Source of the DNA: an uncultured Bacteroidia bacterium
Lineage (GTDB): Bacteria; Bacteroidota; Bacteroidia; Bacteroidales; UBA932
Length of the DNA: 64,000 bases
Reading direction: 5' to 3'
Assembly (NCBI GenBank): GCA_902785785.1
Contig: CADAAA010000004.1
Span: 62,001-126,000, forward strand
Each line of letters starts with the position of its first letter. Positions within the stretch are counted from its first letter, which is position 1. Of this stretch, positions 42,866 through 50,685 are shown piece by piece. The notes under the pieces were generated by a model that ran no database searches, was not told the origin of the DNA, and worked only from the letters and a program-made list of their open reading frames with translations. A program made the position numbers and the translations under genes.

Positions 42866-45313
42866 ATGAAAAGAGTATTTTATGTTATCGTTTCGCTGCT
42901 TCTCGCTTTCGGCATGACCGCCGGCGCACAGGGCCCGGGAGCCGGTAAGCCGGCTGCCGGCAAGGACTCCAAGGAGTCGCCGGAGCAGGAGAAGAAGAAG
43001 GAGCCTGAGCTCACATTCAAGCAGGGCCTCTTCGGCGTTGCCCAGAACGAGAAGGACTGGTATTTCGAGATTCCGGACAGCCTGCTTGGCCGCAGGATTC
43101 TGGCTGTGACCCGCTTCGTCAGCAATACGCCCGGCGCGAGTGAGTACGGCGGAGAGGAAGTCACTGAAGCCATGATCTATTGGGAGAAGGCCGTCAACGG
43201 CAATCTCCTGCTCAGGGCGGATGTGCTGAATATTGCGGCAGAGGCCGGGGATGATATTGAAAAGGCTGTGAACGTGAGTTCCGAAAACCCTATCGTTGCC
43301 TCTATCAAACCTGAATCCTCCTCGAGCGAGGGAACTACGCGTGTCAAGGTGACAAGCCTCTTCGAAGGTGACAATCAGGTATTCTCGATGGACAGCCGCT
43401 CCAAGCGTTCGTACAACCTTGGCAATATCCGTAGCGATGCCAGCTTCATCAACAGCATCCGTACATATCCTATCAATACGGAAGTTACAGTAACCAAGAC
43501 GTTTGCATATAATGCCCCCAATGCCGGCAGCGCCGGCGGGCCGCAGGTCGCACGCGCCCTGCCCGCCGGAGTCGGGGCCGGTGTCGTGACCATGGTGCTC
43601 AACACTTCGATGGTGCTTCTCCCTGAAGTTCCCATGCAGCAGCGCCTGTTCGATCCGCGTGTTGGTTATTTCGCCGACGGCTACAGCAAGTTCACGGATG
43701 AACAGCAGGGAGTCGAGACCGTGCGTTTCATCACCCGCTGGCGCCTCGAGGCCCGTCCGGAGGATGTCGAGAAGCAGAAGAGGGGAGAGCTTGTCGAGCC
43801 GATAAAGCCCATCGTCTATTACATCGATCCCGCTACTCCTAAGCAGTGGCGTCCCTACCTTATCGCCGGTGTCAACGACTGGCAGAAGGCTTTCGAGCAG
43901 GCCGGATGGAAGAATGCCATCCATGCAGAGGAATGGCCTGAGGACAATCCAGACATGAGCCTCGAGGATGCCCGTTTCTCCGTGATCCGCTACCTGGCTT
44001 CGCCTACGGCAAATGCCTACGGTCCCAATGTGCACGATCCGCGCTCGGGTGAGATCATCGAGAGCCACATCGGCTGGTACCACAATGTCATGACCCTGGT
44101 TCACGACTGGTATCAGGTCCAGGCCGGTGTCGTCGATCCGCGCGCCCGCAAGATCAAGTATGACGACGAACTGATGGGTGACCTCATCCGCTTCGTCTCT
44201 TCGCACGAGGTCGGCCATACCCTCGGCCTGCGTCACAACATGGGCTCCAGCAGCCAGACCCCGGTGGAGAAACTCCGTGACAAAGCCTGGGTGGAGGAGC
44301 ACGGCCATACGGTCAGTATCATGGACTACGCCCGCTTCAATTATGTGGCTCAGCCGGAGGACAACATCACCAAGGCAGGCCTCTATCCTCGCATAAACGA
44401 TTACGATAAGTGGGCTATCGAATTCGGCTATAAGCCAACGGAATACAAGACACCGAAAGAAGACCATCTCTACTGGAACAAGGTCATCACCGAGCGCCTG
44501 GCTGCGGATCCGCGCCTGTGGTTCGGAGGTGAAGGCCGCGACAATGACCCTCGCGCACTCACGGAGGACCTCGGTGACGATGCCGTGGCCGCCAGCAACT
44601 ACGGTATCCTGAACCTCAAGCGCGCTATCGGCCAGATCCCGGCATGGAATGTCGAGGAAGCTGACATGTATACGAATGTCAGCCGTATGTATGAAGCGGT
44701 GGTCAGCCAGTTCAACCGCTATCTCGGCCATGTTTCCGCCAATATCGGCGGCCGCTTCATCACCAATCACAGCATCGAGCAGACCGATCTGGTGAAGTAC
44801 GCGCCCGTACCGAAGGACAGGCAGAAGAATGCGCTCAACTTCTTGAACCAGAATCTCTTCACCAAGCCTTCATGGCTTGTGGACGTGCCTTATATCTTCG
44901 ATCTGACCGACCAGCCTGACAATGCACTCTACACCCTGGTCAATAATGTGGTGAGTTCCTCGAACCTGCTGAGCATCGCCAAACTGAACCGTCTGGGACA
45001 GTTCGCCCAGTACGATCCGTCCGCCTACAAGCCGGAGGAGTACCTCGCCGACCTGACAGGAATGGTCTTCTCTGAGCTTGATAAGGGCAAGGCGGTCGAC
45101 AGCTACCGCCGTTACCTGCAACGCCGCTTCGTCAGCTCTGCCATCGAGGTGGTTAACAGCAGCGCTGCCGCAGCATCCGACGGCCGTACCCTGCTCCTTG
45201 CAACCCTTTTGGATATCCAGAAAAAGGCTGCCAAGGCCAAGTCTTCCGACAGTGTGACCAAAGCTCACTGGCAGGCCATATCCAAACAGATAACTGACGC
45301 TATTGAAAAGTAA
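42866..45313 (+). CDS. Large secreted zinc metalloprotease (DUF5117/DUF5118 type)
   Basis: 815 residues. Signal peptide (MKRVFYVIVSLLLAFGMTAGA), then a Lys/Glu-rich linker, a long beta-rich N-terminal region, and a metzincin-type zinc site HEVGHTLGLRHN with His447, Glu448, His451 and His457. A Met-turn candidate SIMDYARFNY follows. This architecture is a well-known but uncharacterised Bacteroidetes/Gammaproteobacteria family. Likely periplasmic or surface-exposed protease. A strong terminator lies 16 bases after the stop. Confidence 0.9.
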   Translation: MKRVFYVIVSLLLAFGMTAGAQGPGAGKPAAGKDSKESPEQEKKKEPELTFKQGLFGVAQNEKDWYFEIPDSLLGRRILAVTRFVSNTPGASEYGGEEVTEAMIYWEKAVNGNLLLRADVLNIAAEAGDDIEKAVNVSSENPIVASIKPESSSSEGTTRVKVTSLFEGDNQVFSMDSRSKRSYNLGNIRSDASFINSIRTYPINTEVTVTKTFAYNAPNAGSAGGPQVARALPAGVGAGVVTMVLNTSMVLLPEVPMQQRLFDPRVGYFADGYSKFTDEQQGVETVRFITRWRLEARPEDVEKQKRGELVEPIKPIVYYIDPATPKQWRPYLIAGVNDWQKAFEQAGWKNAIHAEEWPEDNPDMSLEDARFSVIRYLASPTANAYGPNVHDPRSGEIIESHIGWYHNVMTLVHDWYQVQAGVVDPRARKIKYDDELMGDLIRFVSSHEVGHTLGLRHNMGSSSQTPVEKLRDKAWVEEHGHTVSIMDYARFNYVAQPEDNITKAGLYPRINDYDKWAIEFGYKPTEYKTPKEDHLYWNKVITERLAADPRLWFGGEGRDNDPRALTEDLGDDAVAASNYGILNLKRAIGQIPAWNVEEADMYTNVSRMYEAVVSQFNRYLGHVSANIGGRFITNHSIEQTDLVKYAPVPKDRQKNALNFLNQNLFTKPSWLVDVPYIFDLTDQPDNALYTLVNNVVSSSNLLSIAKLNRLGQFAQYDPSAYKPEEYLADLTGMVFSELDKGKAVDSYRRYLQRRFVSSAIEVVNSSAAAASDGRTLLLATLLDIQKKAAKAKSSDSVTKAHWQAISKQITDAIEK

Positions 45314-45328
45314 ATAATACAATCGTCT

Positions 45329-45355
45329 AGCCCCGCTGTCCTTCAGCGGGGCTTT
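45329..45355 (+). terminator. Terminator of the metalloprotease gene
   Basis: Perfect stem AGCCCCGCTG / CAGCGGGGCT with loop TCCTT, followed by a short T stretch. Confidence 0.85.
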
Positions 45356-45370
45356 AATATTTGAACCGAT

Positions 45371-46003
45371 ATGAAAAACTGTATCATCGCATTCCTCGCA
45401 GCTGGAATGCTTGCAGCCACGGGCTGCGGAAACGGCGCCTCCGGCTCTGCCGCCGGGGCGGGGGACGGCAACGCCGTCATCGAGGCCATCATGGCCAGGC
45501 GGTCCATCCGCCAGTACAAGGACACTCCTGTCGAGAGGGAAAAGCTCCAGCTCCTTGCCGAGTGCGGCGTCAACGCTCCGAACGGCATGAACGCCCAGGC
45601 CTGGGAAGTCCGCATCATCGACAGCAAGGAATGGATTGACGGGATAACGGAAGTGTACAAGGCGGCGAATCCGCAGATGGCCTCGCGGCCGGGTTTCAAG
45701 AACATGTTCGTGAACGGTACGGCAGTGATAGCAGTCGCTGCTCCGGACGACACCTACAATGGAGTGAACGCCGGCCTGCTCGGCGAGAACATTATGCTCG
45801 CCGCACAGTCCCTCGGACTCGGCACCTGCTGTCTCGGAGCCCCGACACGTTTCCTGAATTCCGCTCCGGAGGCCCAGCCTTATCGTGAAAAACTCGGCAT
45901 CAATCCGGATTACCAGATACTCTACATGATCGCCGTCGGATATCCGAACGAAGAGCCCGCTGCAAAGCCCCGTGACCTCTCAAAAATCCGTTTCGTAGAG
46001 TAA
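45371..46003 (+). CDS. Nitroreductase-family lipoprotein
   Basis: 210 residues. A lipoprotein signal (LAATGC, Cys19) is followed by a short Gly/Ala linker and a nitroreductase domain with AIMARRSIRQYKDTPV, ECGVNAPNGMNAQAWEV in pieces and the C-terminal IGYPNEEPAAKPR-like motif (here VGYPNEEP). These are FMN-dependent NAD(P)H oxidoreductases and are normally cytoplasmic. A lipidated export signal is unusual, raising the question of how flavin and reductant are supplied. Confidence 0.82.
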   Translation: MKNCIIAFLAAGMLAATGCGNGASGSAAGAGDGNAVIEAIMARRSIRQYKDTPVEREKLQLLAECGVNAPNGMNAQAWEVRIIDSKEWIDGITEVYKAANPQMASRPGFKNMFVNGTAVIAVAAPDDTYNGVNAGLLGENIMLAAQSLGLGTCCLGAPTRFLNSAPEAQPYREKLGINPDYQILYMIAVGYPNEEPAAKPRDLSKIRFVE

Positions 46004-46064
46004 AAAAGCTGCTTAACATTTTTGTTATCAAAATAAACAAATTTGTTTCTCTCGCTGAAAATCA

Positions 46065-47228
46065 ATGATGCAGAAGATAAGATACGTCGTACTGGATGCC
46101 TTGCGCGGATTTGCCCTTCTCGGGATCATTCTGGCCAATTTTCCGGAGTTTTCCCTGTGGACTTTCGCCGATCCAGCCACTCATACTCCCCTTGACAGGG
46201 TAGTGCGGGGGCTCCAGTTCTTCTTCATAGACGGCAAGTTCTACACCTTGTTCTCTCTGCTGTTCGGAATCGGCTTCGGCATCCAGCTGGAAAATTCCGG
46301 GCACAGCACGACGACGTTCTATCGTAGGATGGCGACCCTTTTCGTGATCGGCTTCCTTCATCTCATGCTGCTATGGAGCGGCGACATTCTGATGCTGTAT
46401 GCGGCGATGGGTATGCTGCTGGCTTTGTTCCGCAGGCTGCCGACCAGGCGGCTGCTGGCGGTTGCGGGATCCTTCCTTCTTCTGCCGCTTCTCCTCGATA
46501 TACTGTTCCCTCATTTGGCCGATCCGCTCGAGGCGGACTATTGGCGCCTTTGCGACCGCTACGGTATCACTGCGGCGAACTTCGGTACCTGGCTCCGGGA
46601 TGTCGACGGATACGGCGATATGAGCCGCTTCCTGAGGATGGGAGCGGTGGAGCGCATGTGGGAGTTCGTGAGCAGCCACAGGTATTTTAAGGTCCTCGGG
46701 CTCTTTATGATAGGCTTCTGTGTCGGCCGGCACCGCATTTATGCGGACCTGTCGGCCCACAGGGCACTTCTGCGCCGCATCCTGTGCATTTGTTTGGCTG
46801 TCGGACTTCCCGTCTCTGCGCTTTACACATGGAACTGCATGACGGATGGCGGCACTGTACTAAGGGATTGTTTCTACCTTCTGAGCGTCTATCCGATGGG
46901 CTTTGCCTATGCGGCCGGCTTCTGCCTGCTCTTCGACAGGCGGCCGGAGGCCCGCGCCTGGAGGCTGCTGGCTTCGACCGGCCGCATGGCCTGCACCAAT
47001 TATTTAGGCCAATCCGTATTCGGCGTTCTGCTTTTCTACGGGATCGGCCTGGGGTGGGGCGCCGGGGTGGACCTGCTCACGACGGAGCTGATCGCACTTG
47101 GCGTATATTTGATCCAGATGCTCTTCAGCCGCTTCTGGCTGAACCATTTCCTCTACGGACCCGTCGAGTGGGTCTGGAGGATGATTACTTACCGGAAGAG
47201 GCTGCCAATGCTGAGAGACCGCGGCTGA
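46065..47228 (+). CDS. DUF418 membrane protein
   Basis: 387 residues, about 9-10 membrane helices. Start IRYVVLDALRGFALLGIILANFP is typical of DUF418/DUF1624 acyltransferase-like membrane proteins, and the C-terminal DUF418 part has ASTGRMACTNYLGQSVFGV and WVWRMITYRKRLPM. The role is unproven, and a membrane O-acyltransferase relationship has been suggested for this group. A perfect 14-base palindrome AAACAAATTTGTTT precedes it (46035-46048). Its last 44 bases overlap the end of the convergent PatB gene. Confidence 0.85.
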   Translation: MMQKIRYVVLDALRGFALLGIILANFPEFSLWTFADPATHTPLDRVVRGLQFFFIDGKFYTLFSLLFGIGFGIQLENSGHSTTTFYRRMATLFVIGFLHLMLLWSGDILMLYAAMGMLLALFRRLPTRRLLAVAGSFLLLPLLLDILFPHLADPLEADYWRLCDRYGITAANFGTWLRDVDGYGDMSRFLRMGAVERMWEFVSSHRYFKVLGLFMIGFCVGRHRIYADLSAHRALLRRILCICLAVGLPVSALYTWNCMTDGGTVLRDCFYLLSVYPMGFAYAAGFCLLFDRRPEARAWRLLASTGRMACTNYLGQSVFGVLLFYGIGLGWGAGVDLLTTELIALGVYLIQMLFSRFWLNHFLYGPVEWVWRMITYRKRLPMLRDRG

Positions 47229-48363
47229 CGCGGTCCAGGCCTTCGGCCAGGACGCTGCGCGGAGTGGCCAGGTTGATGCGGATGAAGCCTTCGGTGCCGT
47301 ACATGGCTCCGGCATTCACCCATACCTTGTAGTTCCGGAGGAGTTCTTCCTCTATCTTCTCCGTCGGGAGTCCGAGGGAGCTGACATCGACCCAGGGAAG
47401 GTAAGTCCCCTCCAGTTTGCAGACGGTCCAGTCGGTAAGTTTCTCTCTGAGCAACAGATAATTGTCGTATATGTATTGATTCAGTTCTTTAAGCCATTCC
47501 GCACCTTCCGGACTGTACTCTGCCTCGAGTGCAAGGACACCGAAGGGGTTGACGTCGCATATCTCGTTGACGTTGATGGCCCTGTCTATGAGCTTCCTCC
47601 ACTCCGGGTTCGATGTGATGATGTTGGCTATCTGCAGGCTGGCGGTATTGAAGCTTTTGCTGGGGGAGCACAGGGTGACACAGCAGGCCTGATTCTCCGG
47701 GGAGACAGAGGCGAAAGGGGTGTAGGTGAAGCCCGGCATGACTATCTCGCAGTGGATCTCGTCGCTGACGACGGTGACACCGTGCCGCCGGGCGATGTCG
47801 CCGACCTTGGCGAGTTCCTCGCGGGTCCAGACCCGCCCGGCGGGGTTGTGGGGATTGCACAGGAGCATCACCTTCGCGGCAGGATCGGCGCAGGCGCGCT
47901 CCAGTCCGTCGAAATCATAACTGTAGGTCCCGTCATGGTACAGGAGCGGCACATCGAGGATTTCGCAGCCGTTGTTGTGCACGGACGAGAAAAAGCAGTT
48001 GTATACCGGAGACTGGAGTATAACCTTCTCTCCGGGCTTGGAAAGGGCCTTTACGGCCGCGGAGAGAGCGGGAACGACGCCGGTAGTGTAGATGATCCAG
48101 TCTTTTTCGACTTTCCAGCCGTGGCGACCGGAGAACCAGCGGCAGACAGCTTCATAATAACTGTCCGGCACGCAGACATATCCGAACACTCCGTGCTCCA
48201 CCCGCTTGCGGAGGACATCGATGATGAATGGGGCAGCCTTGAAGTCCATGTCGGCTACCCATAGGGGGATGACGCCTTCCGTGTCGGCATCGAACGGTGG
48301 ACGGGCGTCCCATTTGATCGAGTTGGTTCCCCTGCGGGGGATGATGGTATCGAAATCGTACAT
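47185..48363 (-). CDS. PatB/MalY-type cystathionine beta-lyase (PLP aminotransferase fold)
   Basis: 392 residues. Fold-type I PLP enzyme. Seen: WVADMDFKAAPFI, IYTTGVVPALSAAV, QSPVYNCFF, CNPHNPAGRVWT (Asn170), VVSDEIHCEIV (Asp201) and SPSKSFNTASLQ with the PLP lysine (Lys236). MalY/PatB enzymes split C-S bonds in cystathionine and related compounds. It is the last gene of a leftward operon after DUF3737 (4 bases) and MATE. Its 3' end overlaps the DUF418 gene by 44 bases. Confidence 0.92.
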   Translation of the reverse strand: MYDFDTIIPRRGTNSIKWDARPPFDADTEGVIPLWVADMDFKAAPFIIDVLRKRVEHGVFGYVCVPDSYYEAVCRWFSGRHGWKVEKDWIIYTTGVVPALSAAVKALSKPGEKVILQSPVYNCFFSSVHNNGCEILDVPLLYHDGTYSYDFDGLERACADPAAKVMLLCNPHNPAGRVWTREELAKVGDIARRHGVTVVSDEIHCEIVMPGFTYTPFASVSPENQACCVTLCSPSKSFNTASLQIANIITSNPEWRKLIDRAINVNEICDVNPFGVLALEAEYSPEGAEWLKELNQYIYDNYLLLREKLTDWTVCKLEGTYLPWVDVSSLGLPTEKIEEELLRNYKVWVNAGAMYGTEGFIRINLATPRSVLAEGLDRVSRGLSALAASSGK

Positions 48364-48367
48364 AATC

Positions 48368-49210
48368 CTAACCTATTTGAATGTCGCAGTCTCCCGGGGC
48401 TTTGATGTTGCCGTCGATGATGAGCTCGCCGCAGCTGTCCACCTTGATGAAACCGGTCTTGGGGTTCTTGATCGAAGGGATATGCCCCTTGATGGTTGCC
48501 TTTACGTCGCTGTACTCGAATGCCAGGTCGGCGTCGGCGGCGAAGGTACAGTCCTCCAGGACGAGGCCTTCGGCATAGCACAGAGGCTGGCTGCCGCCGA
48601 TATGGCAGCGCACCAGATGAAGGTTGCGCGAATGCCATCCGAGGAACTCCCCGTCGATGACTGAGTCGTAAACGGTGACGTTGTCGGTCTCCCAGAATGC
48701 GTCCTTGGTGTTGAGGATGGAGTTCCGGATGACGACATTCTTGGTCCACTGGAATGAATAATTGCCGTTCAGCTTGAAGTTGTCGATCTCCACGCCGTCG
48801 CAATGCATGAAGATGTAGTCTGCCCGGTCCGCCCTGACATCCTCCAGCTTCACGTCCCTGCAAGACCACAGCGTTTCCGCCGCCGAGTCGATGATGACGC
48901 GGCGGAGAGTCAGGCGGTCCATCTCGCGGAACATCTTCGGCGCGTCCACTATGGTGTCTTCCATCAGAAGGTCACGTGAATACCACAGGGCGGCGCGTGC
49001 GCCTACTGTGAAAATGCAGTCCTTGACCGTGAAACGGTCGCAGCACCAGAACGGGTACTTGCCTTCGAAGCGGCAGCGCACGGCCGTGATGTCGGAGGTC
49101 TCCTTGATGGCTGACTCTCCGGCGTGTATGACGACGTTCTCGAGATAGAGGTCGTGCTCACAGTACAGCGGCCTCTCGCCGCCGAATTCCTGGTTCTTGA
49201 TTGTTCTCAT
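48368..49210 (-). CDS. DUF3737 right-handed beta-helix protein
   Basis: 280 residues, no signal peptide. Short strands recur every 19-22 residues, as in IHAGESAIKETSDITAVRC, FTVKDCIFTVGARAALWYS, DVKLEDVRADRADYIFMHC and VVIRNSILNTKDAFWETDN, giving a parallel beta-helix. This matches the DUF3737 family, which is often found next to PatB-type lyases in gut bacteria. The catalytic function is unknown. It lies between MATE and PatB with 3-4 base gaps. Confidence 0.85.
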   Translation of the reverse strand: MRTIKNQEFGGERPLYCEHDLYLENVVIHAGESAIKETSDITAVRCRFEGKYPFWCCDRFTVKDCIFTVGARAALWYSRDLLMEDTIVDAPKMFREMDRLTLRRVIIDSAAETLWSCRDVKLEDVRADRADYIFMHCDGVEIDNFKLNGNYSFQWTKNVVIRNSILNTKDAFWETDNVTVYDSVIDGEFLGWHSRNLHLVRCHIGGSQPLCYAEGLVLEDCTFAADADLAFEYSDVKATIKGHIPSIKNPKTGFIKVDSCGELIIDGNIKAPGDCDIQIG

Positions 49211-49213
49211 TGT

Positions 49214-50638
49214 TTATGTCGTTTGTATCATATTCTTCATCCATTTCTCTCCGCTGATGCGCCAGATGAACAGCAATCCTCTGACGTTCAGTTCGATGCA
49301 CATCGCGATCCAGTAGCCGGGAAGGCCGTAGATGCGCGTAAGGAATATAGCGGGAACTATGCGGACCAGCCACATGCTCCCAAGGTTCAGCATGCTCGGC
49401 ACGGCGGTGTCGCCTGCGCCGACGCAGGCGCCGTAGGCGACTATCGAGGCGGCGTAGCCGGCCTCGGCGAAGGCCTCGATGCGTAGCACGCGCGCGCCTA
49501 GCGCCACAACATCGGGGTCGGAACTAAGCAGTGACATTATCTGCGGCGCTATGAAATACATCACTACGGCTAAGGCAGACATCATGCCGACTCCGAGCAG
49601 GAGGGTGATGCGGGAGAAGCTGTGGACAAGGTCGCGTCGTTTGGCTCCGAGGCTCTGCCCCACCAGGGTGGTGGCGGCGTCACCCGTTCCATAGCCGGGC
49701 ATGTAGCAGAAGCTCTCCGCGGTGATGGCGAAGGAATTCGCCGCTATGGCGACCGCTCCCAACGGAGCCACGATGACGGTGCTGGCGATGTGCGCCCCAC
49801 GCATTATGACATTCTGCACCCACATCGGGCCCGTGATACCGAAAGCGTTCTTGAGGCACAGGGCTGTCGGGCGGAATGAGCCTCGCTCCCGGACGATGGC
49901 CAGTTCCTTGGAACGGACCAGCAGGAAATAAAGCATCGCTATGGCCGTAATGCACTCCGCCAGGCCGGTACCGAGGGCTGCACCGCGTACTCCCATGCCG
50001 GCTCCCGGCATCGTAAACGTGCTTCCGAAAAGTGCGATATCGCGCGTCGGGAATATCAGCAGGAAGTTAAAGACAACATCTAGCATACACATCATAATGT
50101 TCAGCATGCTAGGCACTTTCATGTTGCCGCTACACGACAGCATACTGCTTCCGAGGAACTCCATCTGCATCGCCGGGAGGAACAGGACGAATGTCGTGAA
50201 GTACGCAGTAGCGTCATCCGCAATCTCCGGACTTCCACCAAGCCATCGTGGCAGCGGAGCGGCTATCGCCAGCCCTGCCAAAGAAAGGAAGAGGCTGAAC
50301 AGGATAACAGTCGTGAGACCTTGCCGGAGTACCTTGCGTGCTCCGCCGAAATCGTTCGATCCAATGAGATGCGCGATCTGTACCGAGAAACCCTGGGACG
50401 CGGCCATGGCAAAACCCATGAAGATCCAGGTGGTAGTGGATACAAGTCCGATGGAAGCGGCGGGATTGGCTCCCAGGCTTCCGACCATCGACGCGTCGAT
50501 GAACTGCAGCAGCACGGAAGCCAGCTGGGCCAGGATAGCCGGACCACACAAAAGCAGGGTCAGCCTTACCTGCTGTCCCGTCGTGAGCGCCTGTCCGTTC
50601 CGTATCCGCCCCAGCAATATGTCCTTGCTCTCCGACAT
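49214..50638 (-). CDS. MATE-family multidrug/toxic compound efflux transporter
   Basis: 474 residues with 12 membrane helices in two similar bundles. Seen: ILAQLASVLLQFIDASMVGSLG in pieces near the start, AASIGLVSTTTWIFMGFAMAASQGFSV in pieces, and AATTLVGQSLGAKRRD in the second half. These are Na+- or H+-driven exporters. It is the first gene of the MATE-DUF3737-PatB operon. The -7 box is so close to the ATG that the transcript may be leaderless. Confidence 0.93.
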   Translation of the reverse strand: MSESKDILLGRIRNGQALTTGQQVRLTLLLCGPAILAQLASVLLQFIDASMVGSLGANPAASIGLVSTTTWIFMGFAMAASQGFSVQIAHLIGSNDFGGARKVLRQGLTTVILFSLFLSLAGLAIAAPLPRWLGGSPEIADDATAYFTTFVLFLPAMQMEFLGSSMLSCSGNMKVPSMLNIMMCMLDVVFNFLLIFPTRDIALFGSTFTMPGAGMGVRGAALGTGLAECITAIAMLYFLLVRSKELAIVRERGSFRPTALCLKNAFGITGPMWVQNVIMRGAHIASTVIVAPLGAVAIAANSFAITAESFCYMPGYGTGDAATTLVGQSLGAKRRDLVHSFSRITLLLGVGMMSALAVVMYFIAPQIMSLLSSDPDVVALGARVLRIEAFAEAGYAASIVAYGACVGAGDTAVPSMLNLGSMWLVRIVPAIFLTRIYGLPGYWIAMCIELNVRGLLFIWRISGEKWMKNMIQTT

Positions 50639-50643
50639 TCATG

Positions 50644-50651
50644 CAAAGTTA
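50644..50651 (-). promoter_or_regulatory. -7 box for the MATE operon (TAACTTTG on the minus strand)
   Basis: CAAAGTTA on the plus strand, five bases from the start codon. Confidence 0.45.
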
Positions 50652-50685
50652 CGAAAAAAAGAAACGGACTGGAATGGTAATCATG

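Noticed and set aside
42857-44770. Very long open frame antisense to the zinc metalloprotease gene
   Set aside because: It mirrors the metalloprotease codons; no family motifs or start signals, while the sense protein has a complete zinc site. GC-rich codon bias creates such shadows.
46035-46048. Perfect palindrome AAACAAATTTGTTT before the DUF418 gene
   Set aside because: A short AT-rich palindrome can occur by chance; no second copy or other sign of an operator.
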